Under the pieces are notes generated by a model. It did not search any database and was not told where the DNA came from. It saw nothing but the letters and a program-made list of their open reading frames with translations. A stretch of 39,358 nt of DNA, taken from contig DAOTTR010000076.1 of the NCBI GenBank assembly GCA_034437715.1, positions 1 through 39,358 on the forward strand, written 5' to 3'. The position numbers and the translations under genes are program-made. The DNA comes from JAHBVH01 sp034437715 (lineage in GTDB: Bacteria; Chloroflexota; Anaerolineae; Caldilineales; Caldilineaceae). Below, piece after piece: positions 1 through 8,311 of the stretch (positions are counted from its first letter, which is position 1; each line of letters opens with the position of its first letter).

Positions 1-196
1 GTAACTATTCAGGCACGAAATAGCGGATAGTAATTCGGCAAAACCACAATATATAGTGGTTTGTAGTCAAATCTGGTTTCGTATAATGAGCAAAACTTGG
101 TTTGCCAGTATATGCAAAATCTATATATTGTAGTTTCTCACATTGTACCCACTGCATATTGTGCAATTGACGTGATTGTCATGCCTGAATAGTTAC
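1..196. repeat. AT-rich element with 15-bp terminal inverted repeats
   Basis: GTAACTATTCAGGCA at 1-15 is the exact reverse complement of 182-196. The stretch between is AT-rich and has no convincing ORF. It contains a 7-bp hairpin (41-47 with 56-62, loop 48-55). The layout resembles a small non-autonomous (MITE-like) element, but the left end coincides with the window edge, so the repeat may extend further and no target duplication can be judged. Confidence 0.45.
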
Positions 197-330
197 GAAT
201 AAAGTATCCAGTAGGGGCGGCTGCAAGCCGCCCCGCGTTTGGCTCGCTGAGAACGGGCGGCTGCAAGCCGCCCCTACGCATGATTTTGTTTGGCAAGCGC
301 TGGATCCTTATTTCTTTGAAAGCGCCTTAG
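197..330. repeat. structured interspersed repeat, copy 1
   Basis: The 134-bp unit shares both flanks with 10798-10932. Its core holds two GC hairpins, GGGGCGGC-TGCAA-GCCGCCCC at 214-234 and a near-identical one at 255-274, separated by the 20-nt spacer GCGTTTGGCTCGCTGAGAAC (235-254). The two hairpin modules can also pair with each other. The right flank, ending at 330, is conserved with copy 2 in the same orientation, while the spacer is inverted in copy 2. No coding potential is seen. The unit ends 43 bp before the first ATPase gene, so it may lie in that gene's leader. Confidence 0.75.
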
Positions 331-373
331 ATGAAAATCTTAGATGAAACAATTGTAGACGAGTGAACAATCT

Positions 374-1801
374 ATGTTGAGCAGTAATCGTGAAGGGGCA
401 CCGCTGGCTGACGAAGAACTGGGGATCGCCGCGCTCGACAGCCTGCGTGCAGAAGATGAACCCTGGCTTTTTGCTGTGTTGGAGCCGCCCCCGGAATTTG
501 ACCTTATGCGCGGGCCGCGCTCTACCATCGTCTTCGGCGAAGCTGGCTCCGGCAAGAGTGCGATTTGTCGAGTTTTGAAACAGCTGGCGCAGCAGGGTGA
601 GGGTGGTAAAAAACAGTTGTTGGTCGAGTGGCGACCGCGGCCACCCAAAGCGACCACAGAAATCAGCACCGAGTTGGTCGATGAGCAATTGCGTGAGATT
701 CTTGATCGCTGCGCAGAGACTACACTGGTCTATCTAGCCTATCACCCAACTGCCTTCTACAATGCCCCCAATTGGGCACAAGAGGTGTTGGCCTGGTTCG
801 TCCGCAGCCATCTGCGCGGCGATCTAGAACTGCGCACAGGTCAGCTACAGAGTGAAATTGATGGTGCTGGCGCAAAGCTCCTGGGCGAGTTTGCCATTTG
901 GGCAGTGCGCGAAGTGTTGGCTCCCGACGCTGCCCCCGAATATGTAATACGTGAGTTAATTAAGGCGTTGGATAAGGTGGATGTCGATGGTGTCTGGGTG
1001 CTGGTGGATGATCTGGATGTATGGACGGAAGCCGCGCCCGAACTGCTCAGCAATGGCCTCACCGCTTTTCTCTCGACCTTAGCTTTGTTCGAGCAGAATG
1101 GCTTTGCCTTTAAGATCTTTTTGCCAAGTGGGCTGGAACGCTATCTTAGTGGGGTTAGTGGGATCACACGCCGGCGTGTCGGCGTACACTATCTCCACTG
1201 GTCGCCACAAAAGTTAGAACGGGTGGTCTTGCGCCGATTATGGAAAGCCTTAGGATGCACTTTTGATGGGCTGGAAACGATCTGTGAAGATAAAACATTG
1301 TTGACTTGGTTGGAGCGCTGTGGCGGCTACACGCCCGCGGGTTGGCTCGAATATGTGCGTCCGCTTGCTGCCGCCTATCTGGAACACCAGCGTAGTGGCA
1401 ACTCACGCCCGATTACCAAAAAAGAGTGGCTGGAAATTCGTCGTCGCCACCCACCACAGTTGAGCTTGGATCGGGTACACCGTCGTGTGCAAGTGGGCGA
1501 GCGTGTTTCCAAAGAACTCACCGAACAGCAATTCGCGCTCTTTGAATATATGTACAATCGTGCCGGTGACATCTGTACCCGCAGCGAGTTGCACTTTCTG
1601 GCCGATCTTAAACTTATCCATGAACCGGTGATCGGTGAAGCCGCTTATGAATCGCCCAATGACTACAGTGGGCAGCTAGAGACAGCCATTTGGCGCTTGC
1701 GCGAAGCATTGGAGCCCGACCCCAAACATCCGTTTTTTATTGTGACCATGAAAGGAAAAGGATACCGCTTGGAAAATGCCTTTAAACCATCGACTATGTA
1801 A
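374..1801 (+). CDS. P-loop ATPase fused to an OmpR/PhoB-type winged-helix domain
   Basis: This 475-residue soluble protein is a predicted ATP-dependent regulator. Walker A is GEAGSGKS at residues 55-62 and a Walker B-like VLVDDLD lies near 209-215. The C-terminus (about 373-470) has the Trans_reg_C pattern ending in WRLREALE and GKGYRL, so it probably binds DNA. The middle region resembles the next gene: both have a YLAYHP/LAYRP segment, a Walker B, then IFLP/YFLP and a VLRRL/VLQERL helix, so the two are likely paralogues. It is the first of four NTPase genes on this strand. The start is the ATG at 374 behind only a weak ribosome binding site, so a slightly later start is possible. The target and trigger cannot be read from sequence. 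The ATPase and winged-helix assignments are firm; the family name is not. Confidence 0.85.
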   Translation: MLSSNREGAPLADEELGIAALDSLRAEDEPWLFAVLEPPPEFDLMRGPRSTIVFGEAGSGKSAICRVLKQLAQQGEGGKKQLLVEWRPRPPKATTEISTELVDEQLREILDRCAETTLVYLAYHPTAFYNAPNWAQEVLAWFVRSHLRGDLELRTGQLQSEIDGAGAKLLGEFAIWAVREVLAPDAAPEYVIRELIKALDKVDVDGVWVLVDDLDVWTEAAPELLSNGLTAFLSTLALFEQNGFAFKIFLPSGLERYLSGVSGITRRRVGVHYLHWSPQKLERVVLRRLWKALGCTFDGLETICEDKTLLTWLERCGGYTPAGWLEYVRPLAAAYLEHQRSGNSRPITKKEWLEIRRRHPPQLSLDRVHRRVQVGERVSKELTEQQFALFEYMYNRAGDICTRSELHFLADLKLIHEPVIGEAAYESPNDYSGQLETAIWRLREALEPDPKHPFFIVTMKGKGYRLENAFKPSTM

Positions 1802-2150
1802 CATTGTTGCATGCTGTAATAGACAGCAACCGGTGAAGATTTTGTTAATTCGCGTTAGATCTTTGTGAGGTTGAAGTGAGGTTGGTGAAACGTTATGAGA
1901 AGCTGAAACAAGGCTAGCTGCAAGGTATCCGTTCGGCAAAAGCTGTAAGATAAAAAAACGCAAGCAAGCGGCTTTTGTTACAATAATTGTAGTCACTTAC
2001 TGTAATTGGATGTTTAGTTACATAACATCTGGTTCAAACAACGGTGTCTGAACGAATGGATGTACCATGCAACGGCGATTGGATTGCACTGTTTCGGCTC
2101 TTCCCATAGCTCTGTGTGAAGTTGGTAACCATAGCCGAGGTACATCCATT
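1802..2150. other. intergenic region with an 11-bp inverted repeat before the next ATPase gene
   Basis: About 350 bases separate the first and second ATPase genes. AATGGATGTAC at 2055-2065 is repeated inverted as GTACATCCATT at 2140-2150, directly before the ATG at 2151, and TACATCCAT occurs again at 2192-2200. The repeats could be operator half-sites or could fold over the ribosome binding site. An AAGCCGCTTGCTTGCG stretch followed by T residues, read on the minus strand near 1955-1975, is at most a weak terminator. Nothing else stands out. Confidence 0.35.
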
Positions 2151-3449
2151 ATGCCTGACACCACCCCCCACCGTGAGGAGAGCCATGCTGCTACATCCAT
2201 CCGGCCGCGCGCGTTCGATGTGGCGTTGTCCAGCCATACGCTATTATCAACCAGGCTCCTAGCCTGGCTGGACACATTGGGTCTACATTGTAACCCCTTT
2301 GACGCTAAATACCTGGACGCCGGTGCCGATCCTAATTTGTCTTCCTATTTGGTTGGCCATGAAGCCTTTATGGCGATTCATCAGGATCAGCCTGCGATGG
2401 TCTTTGCGCCGATTGGCGGCGGCAAGACCGCGTTTCGGGCGCGGTTGGCCCGTGCTTGTCGCGTCGGTGAAGGTGGGCGACGCGTGCTGCCCGTGGTTTA
2501 TACCCTGCCTAAACCACAACAACTTGCGGGACCGGCCAGTGTTTACGAGCGCCACCTGCACTATATTTTGCGCTGTATCGGGGTGGAACTCCTCTTTGCG
2601 TTGGCTTATCGTCCACATGAGTTCCTCGATCTGCACACGCTAGAGCGACGGCGCGTGGCCAGCCAACTGGCGGCCACTTTTCCAGGCGATCTGGCGTTAC
2701 AGCTTGAACAAATTGCCAGTGAGGGGGAACTGCTGCCTCTCGTTCAATTGATCGATCCGTCGGCGGATCGCTTGATTGCACAGCCTTCTGCCGAGCGATT
2801 AGACGCGTTCTGCACGGCTTTGCGCGATGAAGTGCGCGCCGCAGCGCGCCAAATTGTCGATATCAAAAATCAGCCCACAGCGCAGCGCTTTCAGAATTTG
2901 GTGACACTGGCCAAACAAACCCTCAACTTCCAGGCCATCTATTTGCTTGTTGATGGAGTGGATGCGTATGTCGAGGTAACCACGAACGGGCGCCGCCGCT
3001 TGGGTGATCTTTTGACACCCCTGCTGCAACAAACCAGTGCTTGGGCGGCTGAGCAACTCTATGCTAAATACTTTCTGCCGAACGATCTGCTGTCGGCAGT
3101 CAAATTCTTCGAACTGTTTCAGCCTGGCACGATTACCGACCTCAAATTTATCTCCGTCGCATGGACGCGCGCAAGTCTCAATGCGGTTCTACAGGAACGG
3201 TTGCGCTTTGCCAGTGAAGGGCGCTTTACCAATCTAGATGCCATCTGTGCGCCGACTTTGCGTGGAGTCCAAGCGCAGCTGCTGGACGTTGCTGCGCCTT
3301 TGCCGCGTGAGGTGCTGGCCTTGGCTGAACAATTGTTGCTGACCCATGTGGCGCGGTTGGACGAACCGGGGCTGTTGGAGCCAATCGACCTGGAAACAGC
3401 AATCGTACACTATCAACAGTCCCGCGCACGACAGGGGGTGGCGGCATGA
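2151..3449 (+). CDS. P-loop ATPase, paralogue of the upstream winged-helix ATPase
   Basis: I prefer the ATG at 2151 (432 residues) because a GAGG lies 10 nt upstream. The frame is open back to an ATG at 2067, which lacks a ribosome binding site. The phosphate-binding loop reads APIGGGKT near residues 86-93, so the first Gly of the usual GxxxxGKT is Ala. A Walker B-like LLVDGVD lies about 180 residues further on. The N-terminal CNPFDAKYLDAGADP and YLVGHEAF segments precede the loop. The protein has the layout of the upstream ATPase (residues about 30-350 there) but no DNA-binding domain. It overlaps the next gene by four bases (ATGA), so the two are probably translationally coupled. Whether it hydrolyses ATP or only senses it is unknown. 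It is a soluble protein of unrecognised family, probably a partner of its neighbours. Confidence 0.8.
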   Translation: MPDTTPHREESHAATSIRPRAFDVALSSHTLLSTRLLAWLDTLGLHCNPFDAKYLDAGADPNLSSYLVGHEAFMAIHQDQPAMVFAPIGGGKTAFRARLARACRVGEGGRRVLPVVYTLPKPQQLAGPASVYERHLHYILRCIGVELLFALAYRPHEFLDLHTLERRRVASQLAATFPGDLALQLEQIASEGELLPLVQLIDPSADRLIAQPSAERLDAFCTALRDEVRAAARQIVDIKNQPTAQRFQNLVTLAKQTLNFQAIYLLVDGVDAYVEVTTNGRRRLGDLLTPLLQQTSAWAAEQLYAKYFLPNDLLSAVKFFELFQPGTITDLKFISVAWTRASLNAVLQERLRFASEGRFTNLDAICAPTLRGVQAQLLDVAAPLPREVLALAEQLLLTHVARLDEPGLLEPIDLETAIVHYQQSRARQGVAA

Positions 3450-4597
3450 GCGCATCAACCCCACTGCCCGAATATTCTCCCGATGGTTTTGTCAACCGCG
3501 AACGCGAGATTGACATGGTGCGCAATCGTTTGGAAGCGTTGTTGGATCGCCGCTTGGTGGACAAGCGCACCTTTATCTTTACAGGGCAACATGGCATTGG
3601 TAAGAGCTGGTTTCTCCTACATCTACGGCATGAGCTAGAAAAGCTACGCAGTGTAAAAGTCCAGTATGTCAATCTGGCAGTCTATATACAAGAGCCATCG
3701 TCCGAAGCAGCCGTTGTGCAAATTTGTGCGGCGCTTGCCAAAGCCCTCTTGCCCAAGATAACAATTCCTCATACAGGTCCGGAAGCGGCTGCCAACTTTT
3801 TGATCAATGAGATTAGAAAACAAATTCTGAGTGACCATGTTCTGGTGATATTGTTAGATACTGTCTACGAAGCACCCCCAGCGCTGTTAGGTGTGCTGGA
3901 AGTCCATTTGCTTGGTTCTCTAGCCATTGAGCAAAAAGTATTAATGGTCTTGGCCGGACGGGGTCGCGAATATGCATGGACAACACCAGAATTGCGCCTG
4001 TATGCTGATTTTGACAGGTTGGATCTCTTTACCGAAGCGGCGACTGCCCAGCAACTCTACTATCACATACAGACTATGTTTCCTCGCGCCGCCGAGATTT
4101 ATGATATTAGTCGCGGCAACCCCAAAACAACACTCCTGCTGGCTGCTAGTAATGATCCATTAGCCGTCCTTGATCTGGTTATCGGTGAGATGTTGCCTGC
4201 GGTAGCCCCTAAAGAGCAGCATCTCATGCGCGAACATCTAGAAGCACTGGCTATTGTCAGGCGCTTTGACTATGGTCATTTACCTTACTTGTTAAGCACT
4301 TATTATGCCGATCCAGCGCTAGAAAAATTACCACGCCGTGATCTGCGCCTTATCCTAGACCGTTTGTTAGAGCCAGGGTTGATCTACTGGAATACCGAAC
4401 AACTCGCCTATACGCTACATGCTGCCATGCGCAACCTGCTCTTGCACTATATGCGCCATGCACAACCGGAGCTTTGGCGTAGGCTACATGAACGTTGTAT
4501 TGTACTCTATCAAGGGTGGGTCGATGCTCGGCCACGCAATTGGAAGCAGTGGCGGGATGAACTTGAGTACCATATACAAGAGCTAAGCACAAAATAG
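3446..4597 (+). CDS. AAA/STAND-like ATPase of 383 residues
   Basis: Residues 14-54 follow the usual lead-in of AAA+/STAND ATPases: a FVNREREI box followed by the Walker A GQHGIGKS at 47-54. Walker B is LVILLDTVYE at 133-142. The segment LMVLAGRGREYAW near 170 resembles a sensor-1 region, and FTEAATAQQLYYHI near 195 matches the ATPase lid region. The C-terminal 150 residues are helical with a winged-helix-like stretch (GHLPYLLS to YTLHAAMRNLL). There are no membrane segments. The start overlaps the preceding stop (ATGA), and the next NTPase gene begins 35 bp downstream. Together these indicate one operon of interacting NTPases. The role is not recognised. It could be an adaptor that loads or remodels the large STAND protein that follows. 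Confidence 0.82.
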   Translation: MSASTPLPEYSPDGFVNREREIDMVRNRLEALLDRRLVDKRTFIFTGQHGIGKSWFLLHLRHELEKLRSVKVQYVNLAVYIQEPSSEAAVVQICAALAKALLPKITIPHTGPEAAANFLINEIRKQILSDHVLVILLDTVYEAPPALLGVLEVHLLGSLAIEQKVLMVLAGRGREYAWTTPELRLYADFDRLDLFTEAATAQQLYYHIQTMFPRAAEIYDISRGNPKTTLLLAASNDPLAVLDLVIGEMLPAVAPKEQHLMREHLEALAIVRRFDYGHLPYLLSTYYADPALEKLPRRDLRLILDRLLEPGLIYWNTEQLAYTLHAAMRNLLLHYMRHAQPELWRRLHERCIVLYQGWVDARPRNWKQWRDELEYHIQELSTK

Positions 4598-4632
4598 TAT
4601 GTTTTCGAGTTTACTGCAAAAGGATATCGTAT

Positions 4633-7600
4633 ATGACGCCACAAACTGAGTTAACCTATACCGGTGCTAGGGCTACCCCAGAATTAGTTGGGCGCGACGA
4701 GATCAGGCAAAAAATAACAACTGTAATATGCAATGACAGTGGCTCGGCAATTATTTATATTACCGGGCCTGGTGGGGTCGGCAAGACGCGCCTTTTGCAG
4801 CACCTTCTCAATGCGGTTAAGAGTAGTGAAAACTTACTGGTCGCTACCCGACTAATTGATCTCTATCATACACGTAATCGTAGTGTAGGTGGCTTGATTG
4901 AATCAGTTCTAGACGTAATCGGGCCTCCGGGTGACTTGATAAAGAGTGAGCCAGAAGACATAGATGTGGATGAAAAATTAAAGGGTCTGGCGCTCGCTGA
5001 GCAAGAAGGGCCATCTACCGCCGAGTTATTTGAGCGACGCAAAGAATTAACTGAATCACTGTTAGAAGTAATTAATCAATTTACACGCAACAAGCGTTTA
5101 GTGATTGCATTGGATACGGCTGAACGTCTTTTTGCAGCTAATGACCTTGCACAAGAGAAACTAGAGCTAACCGATCAACGTCCAGCCGTATTAGACTGGC
5201 TGCTCAATGATTATTTACCAAGAATTCAAAACACTGTTATTTTGTTAGCTGGTCGTCTTGAACCGCTGAATCTGGTCAGTGAGCTAAAACAAACTACCCA
5301 AAGCGCGGCTCAGCAATTTGTACATATTGATCTATCTGGGCTAGATGAAGAGGAAGCTCTACAATATTTTGCCGCAGTCATTGAGCAGGCAAAAGAGAGC
5401 AAAGAACATGTCGATGCCAAAGGTGCCGAAGCGATTGATCGATTAACGACCGAGCAACGCAAAGCAATTTTTTTCGCGCTACACGATGGCGGACCAGTTC
5501 CGCGCATCCGTCCGATCTTACTGGCACTAACCTTGGATCATTTGATTGTTGTTGGTCATCCACTAGCCGAATTAAGCCTGTCACTTGATAAGGCGCGTAT
5601 ACTATCTGACGCCGCGCGGCGTGGAATCGAGCAAAAGCTAGGAAAGGCGCTTGTGCGGATCTTGCACGACTACCGGCGCCCTACTGACGAAATTATCCTG
5701 ACGCTGGGCTGGCTGCGGAAAGGGGCTGATATTAAGTTACTAGCAAAAATAAGTGAACTTCCTGAAGCAGAGATTGAATTGGCGGTAGAACAAATCAAAG
5801 ATCTTTCCTTCATCAAAATTCGCCCATCAGATCAGCGTATTTTCCTTCACGATGAAATCTACGATTTACTTTACCGTGATGGACTAGATGGCATATCGCC
5901 GGACGAATCTGGTCGGATTTTTCATATAATCCGGAACCATTATGAAGAGCTAATCAGTCAAGCACGTCATCAGATCGCTGAATTATACCGTCCACAGATG
6001 GATACGCATATGGAAGTCATTCCAGAACCGGCGCTCATCCGCGCTAGCCGCACTCGATTACAAGATGCAATTGTCGAAGATTTGTACTATCGATTGCGCT
6101 GGGACGCCCAAAAAGCTTTTCAAAACTATTATCTTTATACTGAAGAAGCGGTTGTAAGCAATGACATGCTTTTGGGTGCAATGTTGCGCGCAGAAATCTT
6201 TGGTTTTCTTGCAGAACATGATCCAAAAGAAGTCGCGAAGGAAGTTCAGGGTCTACAACGGGCCGATGTGGTGGCAGACTCTGCCGTACGTTGGGTGGAA
6301 TGGCTGTGGGGACAAGAGAAATATGATGACGCTTTGAAGTGTGCCGATAAGTTAAACTCATCAGAATCATATCTGATTGAACCAGGCGGTATACTTGCAT
6401 CTGCACATTTAGAAATATGGCGTGGTTATCTTAATACATATTCGGGAAATTACAACTTGGCTGAAAAGTTGTTAGCTGAACAGATTTCGCGCTTGAAAGC
6501 CTGGGGCGATAATAACCAGCGTGAGCCACGTTGGGCTGCTATGTTAGCCCGCGCCTACAATTGTCTTGGCTACTTATATGACAGACAAACAAGACCTTAT
6601 CGAGCAATTGAAGCTTACAAGAAAGCAATTCAACTATGGCAAGCGTTGAAATTACAAGTTGAAGAAGCAACAACCCTGAACAACATAGCTTTTGATCGTG
6701 GCAAAACTGGGGCCTTTGCTGCTGCCTTTGAAGATGCGCGCTCTGGATTGCAGTTACGTGAGCAAATCGGGCCACGTGCTCCGGTCGGATTGAGTTTAAA
6801 CACACTTGCGTCGATTGAGTTATCCAGTAATGAGCTAACCGCTGCTCGACGCGATGCGCAACACGCTTTGGACATATTTAACCGCATTAATAGTCCGCGC
6901 GGGAGAGGATTGGCATTTACCGTACTTGCCGAAGCCAATCGACGCGCTAGTCAACTTATTACTTCTTTACAGCAAGGAACTTCGGTAACAATGTTAGAGT
7001 TAGCAAGTGAGTATGCTGAAGCTGCTGCGGCAATTTTCACGAAGGATGTCGATGAACCTGCCCGTAGGATGGAAGCATTGCGTGAAAAAGGGCGCATCTA
7101 TCGTGCATGGGCGCGGGTGCGCTACGAGCGCCCATTACTTATTTCCGAGAAAGAGGCCAAACACGGGAAAGCGTTGGCCGAAAAGCTTACACATTTAAGT
7201 GAACAAGCGTTTAAACTGGCCGCAGCGCAGGTGCTGGATGATCGATTTTCGCAAATCGAACTTCTCCTCGATCAAGCATTTTTACGTTACTATGTTGCGC
7301 TTTATCAAAATTCGGGCATGCTTCAAGCGAACGTTACTGATTTGGAAAAAGAATATTTAAACCAAGTCGAACAGATGATTCCAGAACCCTACCGCAATCT
7401 GCTCCAAATACCGAGTGTATCTCCACGTTCTTGGCATTGGGTGCAATCTGGTATTCTTGAAGTGTTACGCGGGCATATTGCGTTTAAGCAACGTCTTGTT
7501 CAAGCACATGATAAAGATTCTCTATGTGTGGTACTTGAGCATTATCTGCTCGGACTTACGTTTCATAGTCGCTTTAGTGTGCATGTCTTCCAAGAGTTAC

Positions 7601-7782
7601 GGATCGCCCTTGACCAGATTTATGAGACTTTGCGCGAATTATCCCTGCTGCAGAAGAAAACAGCCTACCAGATTGTCGCGAATCTGGAAGAAAAACATGG
7701 CCTACAAGCCGGAAAATCTCTGATGAACAGATTCATGGAAGATCGCTTTGGTGAAATTGACATCGTTGAAATTGCTTTTTAA
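4633..7782 (+). CDS. STAND-family ATPase with C-terminal TPR repeats
   Basis: The protein has 1049 residues. It begins with a VGRDEIRQKI box (residues 19-28), Walker A GPGGVGKT (45-52) and Walker B RLVIALDTAE (155-164). A winged-helix-like segment follows at about 355-425. From roughly 600 to 750 it has TPR-type helices, for example AYNCLGYLYD followed by AIEAYKKAIQLW, then LNNIAFDRG and SLNTLASIEL. This is the classic STAND plan: a nucleotide switch whose oligomerisation is gated by superhelical repeats that bind a ligand or protein. AAAGGA sits 8 nt before the ATG. No N-terminal effector domain is present, so an effector would have to be supplied by a neighbour. Base composition is visibly more AT-rich than in the sugar genes at the right end, which suggests a different history. 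The family call is firm; regulation, defence or signalling as the job is open. Confidence 0.88.
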   Translation: MTPQTELTYTGARATPELVGRDEIRQKITTVICNDSGSAIIYITGPGGVGKTRLLQHLLNAVKSSENLLVATRLIDLYHTRNRSVGGLIESVLDVIGPPGDLIKSEPEDIDVDEKLKGLALAEQEGPSTAELFERRKELTESLLEVINQFTRNKRLVIALDTAERLFAANDLAQEKLELTDQRPAVLDWLLNDYLPRIQNTVILLAGRLEPLNLVSELKQTTQSAAQQFVHIDLSGLDEEEALQYFAAVIEQAKESKEHVDAKGAEAIDRLTTEQRKAIFFALHDGGPVPRIRPILLALTLDHLIVVGHPLAELSLSLDKARILSDAARRGIEQKLGKALVRILHDYRRPTDEIILTLGWLRKGADIKLLAKISELPEAEIELAVEQIKDLSFIKIRPSDQRIFLHDEIYDLLYRDGLDGISPDESGRIFHIIRNHYEELISQARHQIAELYRPQMDTHMEVIPEPALIRASRTRLQDAIVEDLYYRLRWDAQKAFQNYYLYTEEAVVSNDMLLGAMLRAEIFGFLAEHDPKEVAKEVQGLQRADVVADSAVRWVEWLWGQEKYDDALKCADKLNSSESYLIEPGGILASAHLEIWRGYLNTYSGNYNLAEKLLAEQISRLKAWGDNNQREPRWAAMLARAYNCLGYLYDRQTRPYRAIEAYKKAIQLWQALKLQVEEATTLNNIAFDRGKTGAFAAAFEDARSGLQLREQIGPRAPVGLSLNTLASIELSSNELTAARRDAQHALDIFNRINSPRGRGLAFTVLAEANRRASQLITSLQQGTSVTMLELASEYAEAAAAIFTKDVDEPARRMEALREKGRIYRAWARVRYERPLLISEKEAKHGKALAEKLTHLSEQAFKLAAAQVLDDRFSQIELLLDQAFLRYYVALYQNSGMLQANVTDLEKEYLNQVEQMIPEPYRNLLQIPSVSPRSWHWVQSGILEVLRGHIAFKQRLVQAHDKDSLCVVLEHYLLGLTFHSRFSVHVFQELRIALDQIYETLRELSLLQKKTAYQIVANLEEKHGLQAGKSLMNRFMEDRFGEIDIVEIAF

Positions 7783-7834
7783 ACTTTTTGTAATTTGAAC
7801 ATTACTCTCTGGCTCTAGTAGATTCGTGATTTGA

Positions 7835-8227
7835 TTGGTGCCTTTCGTTATCCGTCTCAATAAGCGCTTTTCAAATTGCGCAAGGTATAAGGCAATTTTT
7901 ATGATGCACAACGTGGTGCAAGTTGATAATCAATTTATTGCGCGCCGATCTCTATTGCGCGCCTTAGACACTGCTGAACAACTGTTGGTTGTCCAAAACA
8001 TTGCCCAGGAAAGAGTAGGCTCACAACAGCCCGTCGTGTTTTATGGGCTGCTCAAGGAATTGTTGCCAAAGCTACAGCGCTTTGCGAGTTTAGTCGCTAG
8101 TCCTTCTCAACTCCTAAAATTAACCTCTGCGCTCGATCACATCACCCAAGCTAGATCTATCGAATCGTTGTTTTGGCGCTTTTTACGCTGGTGTTATACG
8201 CCACTTCATCAACGTGTCAATCGTTGA
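7835..8227 (+). pseudogene. decayed fragment of a STAND ATPase
   Basis: The open frame reads RALDTAEQLLVVQNIAQE followed by QQPVVFYGLLKELLPKLQ. This parallels IALDTAERLFAANDLAQE and QRPAVLDWLLNDYLPRIQ around the Walker B of the preceding gene (10 of 18 identical in the first block). The segment lacks a P-loop, the sensor region and all TPRs, and its start has no clear ribosome binding site. It therefore looks like the remnant of a second, related STAND gene left after deletion. It lies 50 bp downstream of the intact copy. A small functional protein cannot be excluded but seems unlikely. Confidence 0.6.
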
Positions 8228-8311
8228 AACCCCGTTATTGCATAGGACTACGGATGGTAGTGGTTTATAGAAATAATGGAGTGATCATGAATCAAATAAT
8301 GGGGGTAACGT

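Noticed and set aside
2067..2150. Longer start for the second ATPase
   Set aside because: The extra 28 residues lack a ribosome binding site, and GAGG precedes the ATG at 2151. It is not excluded.
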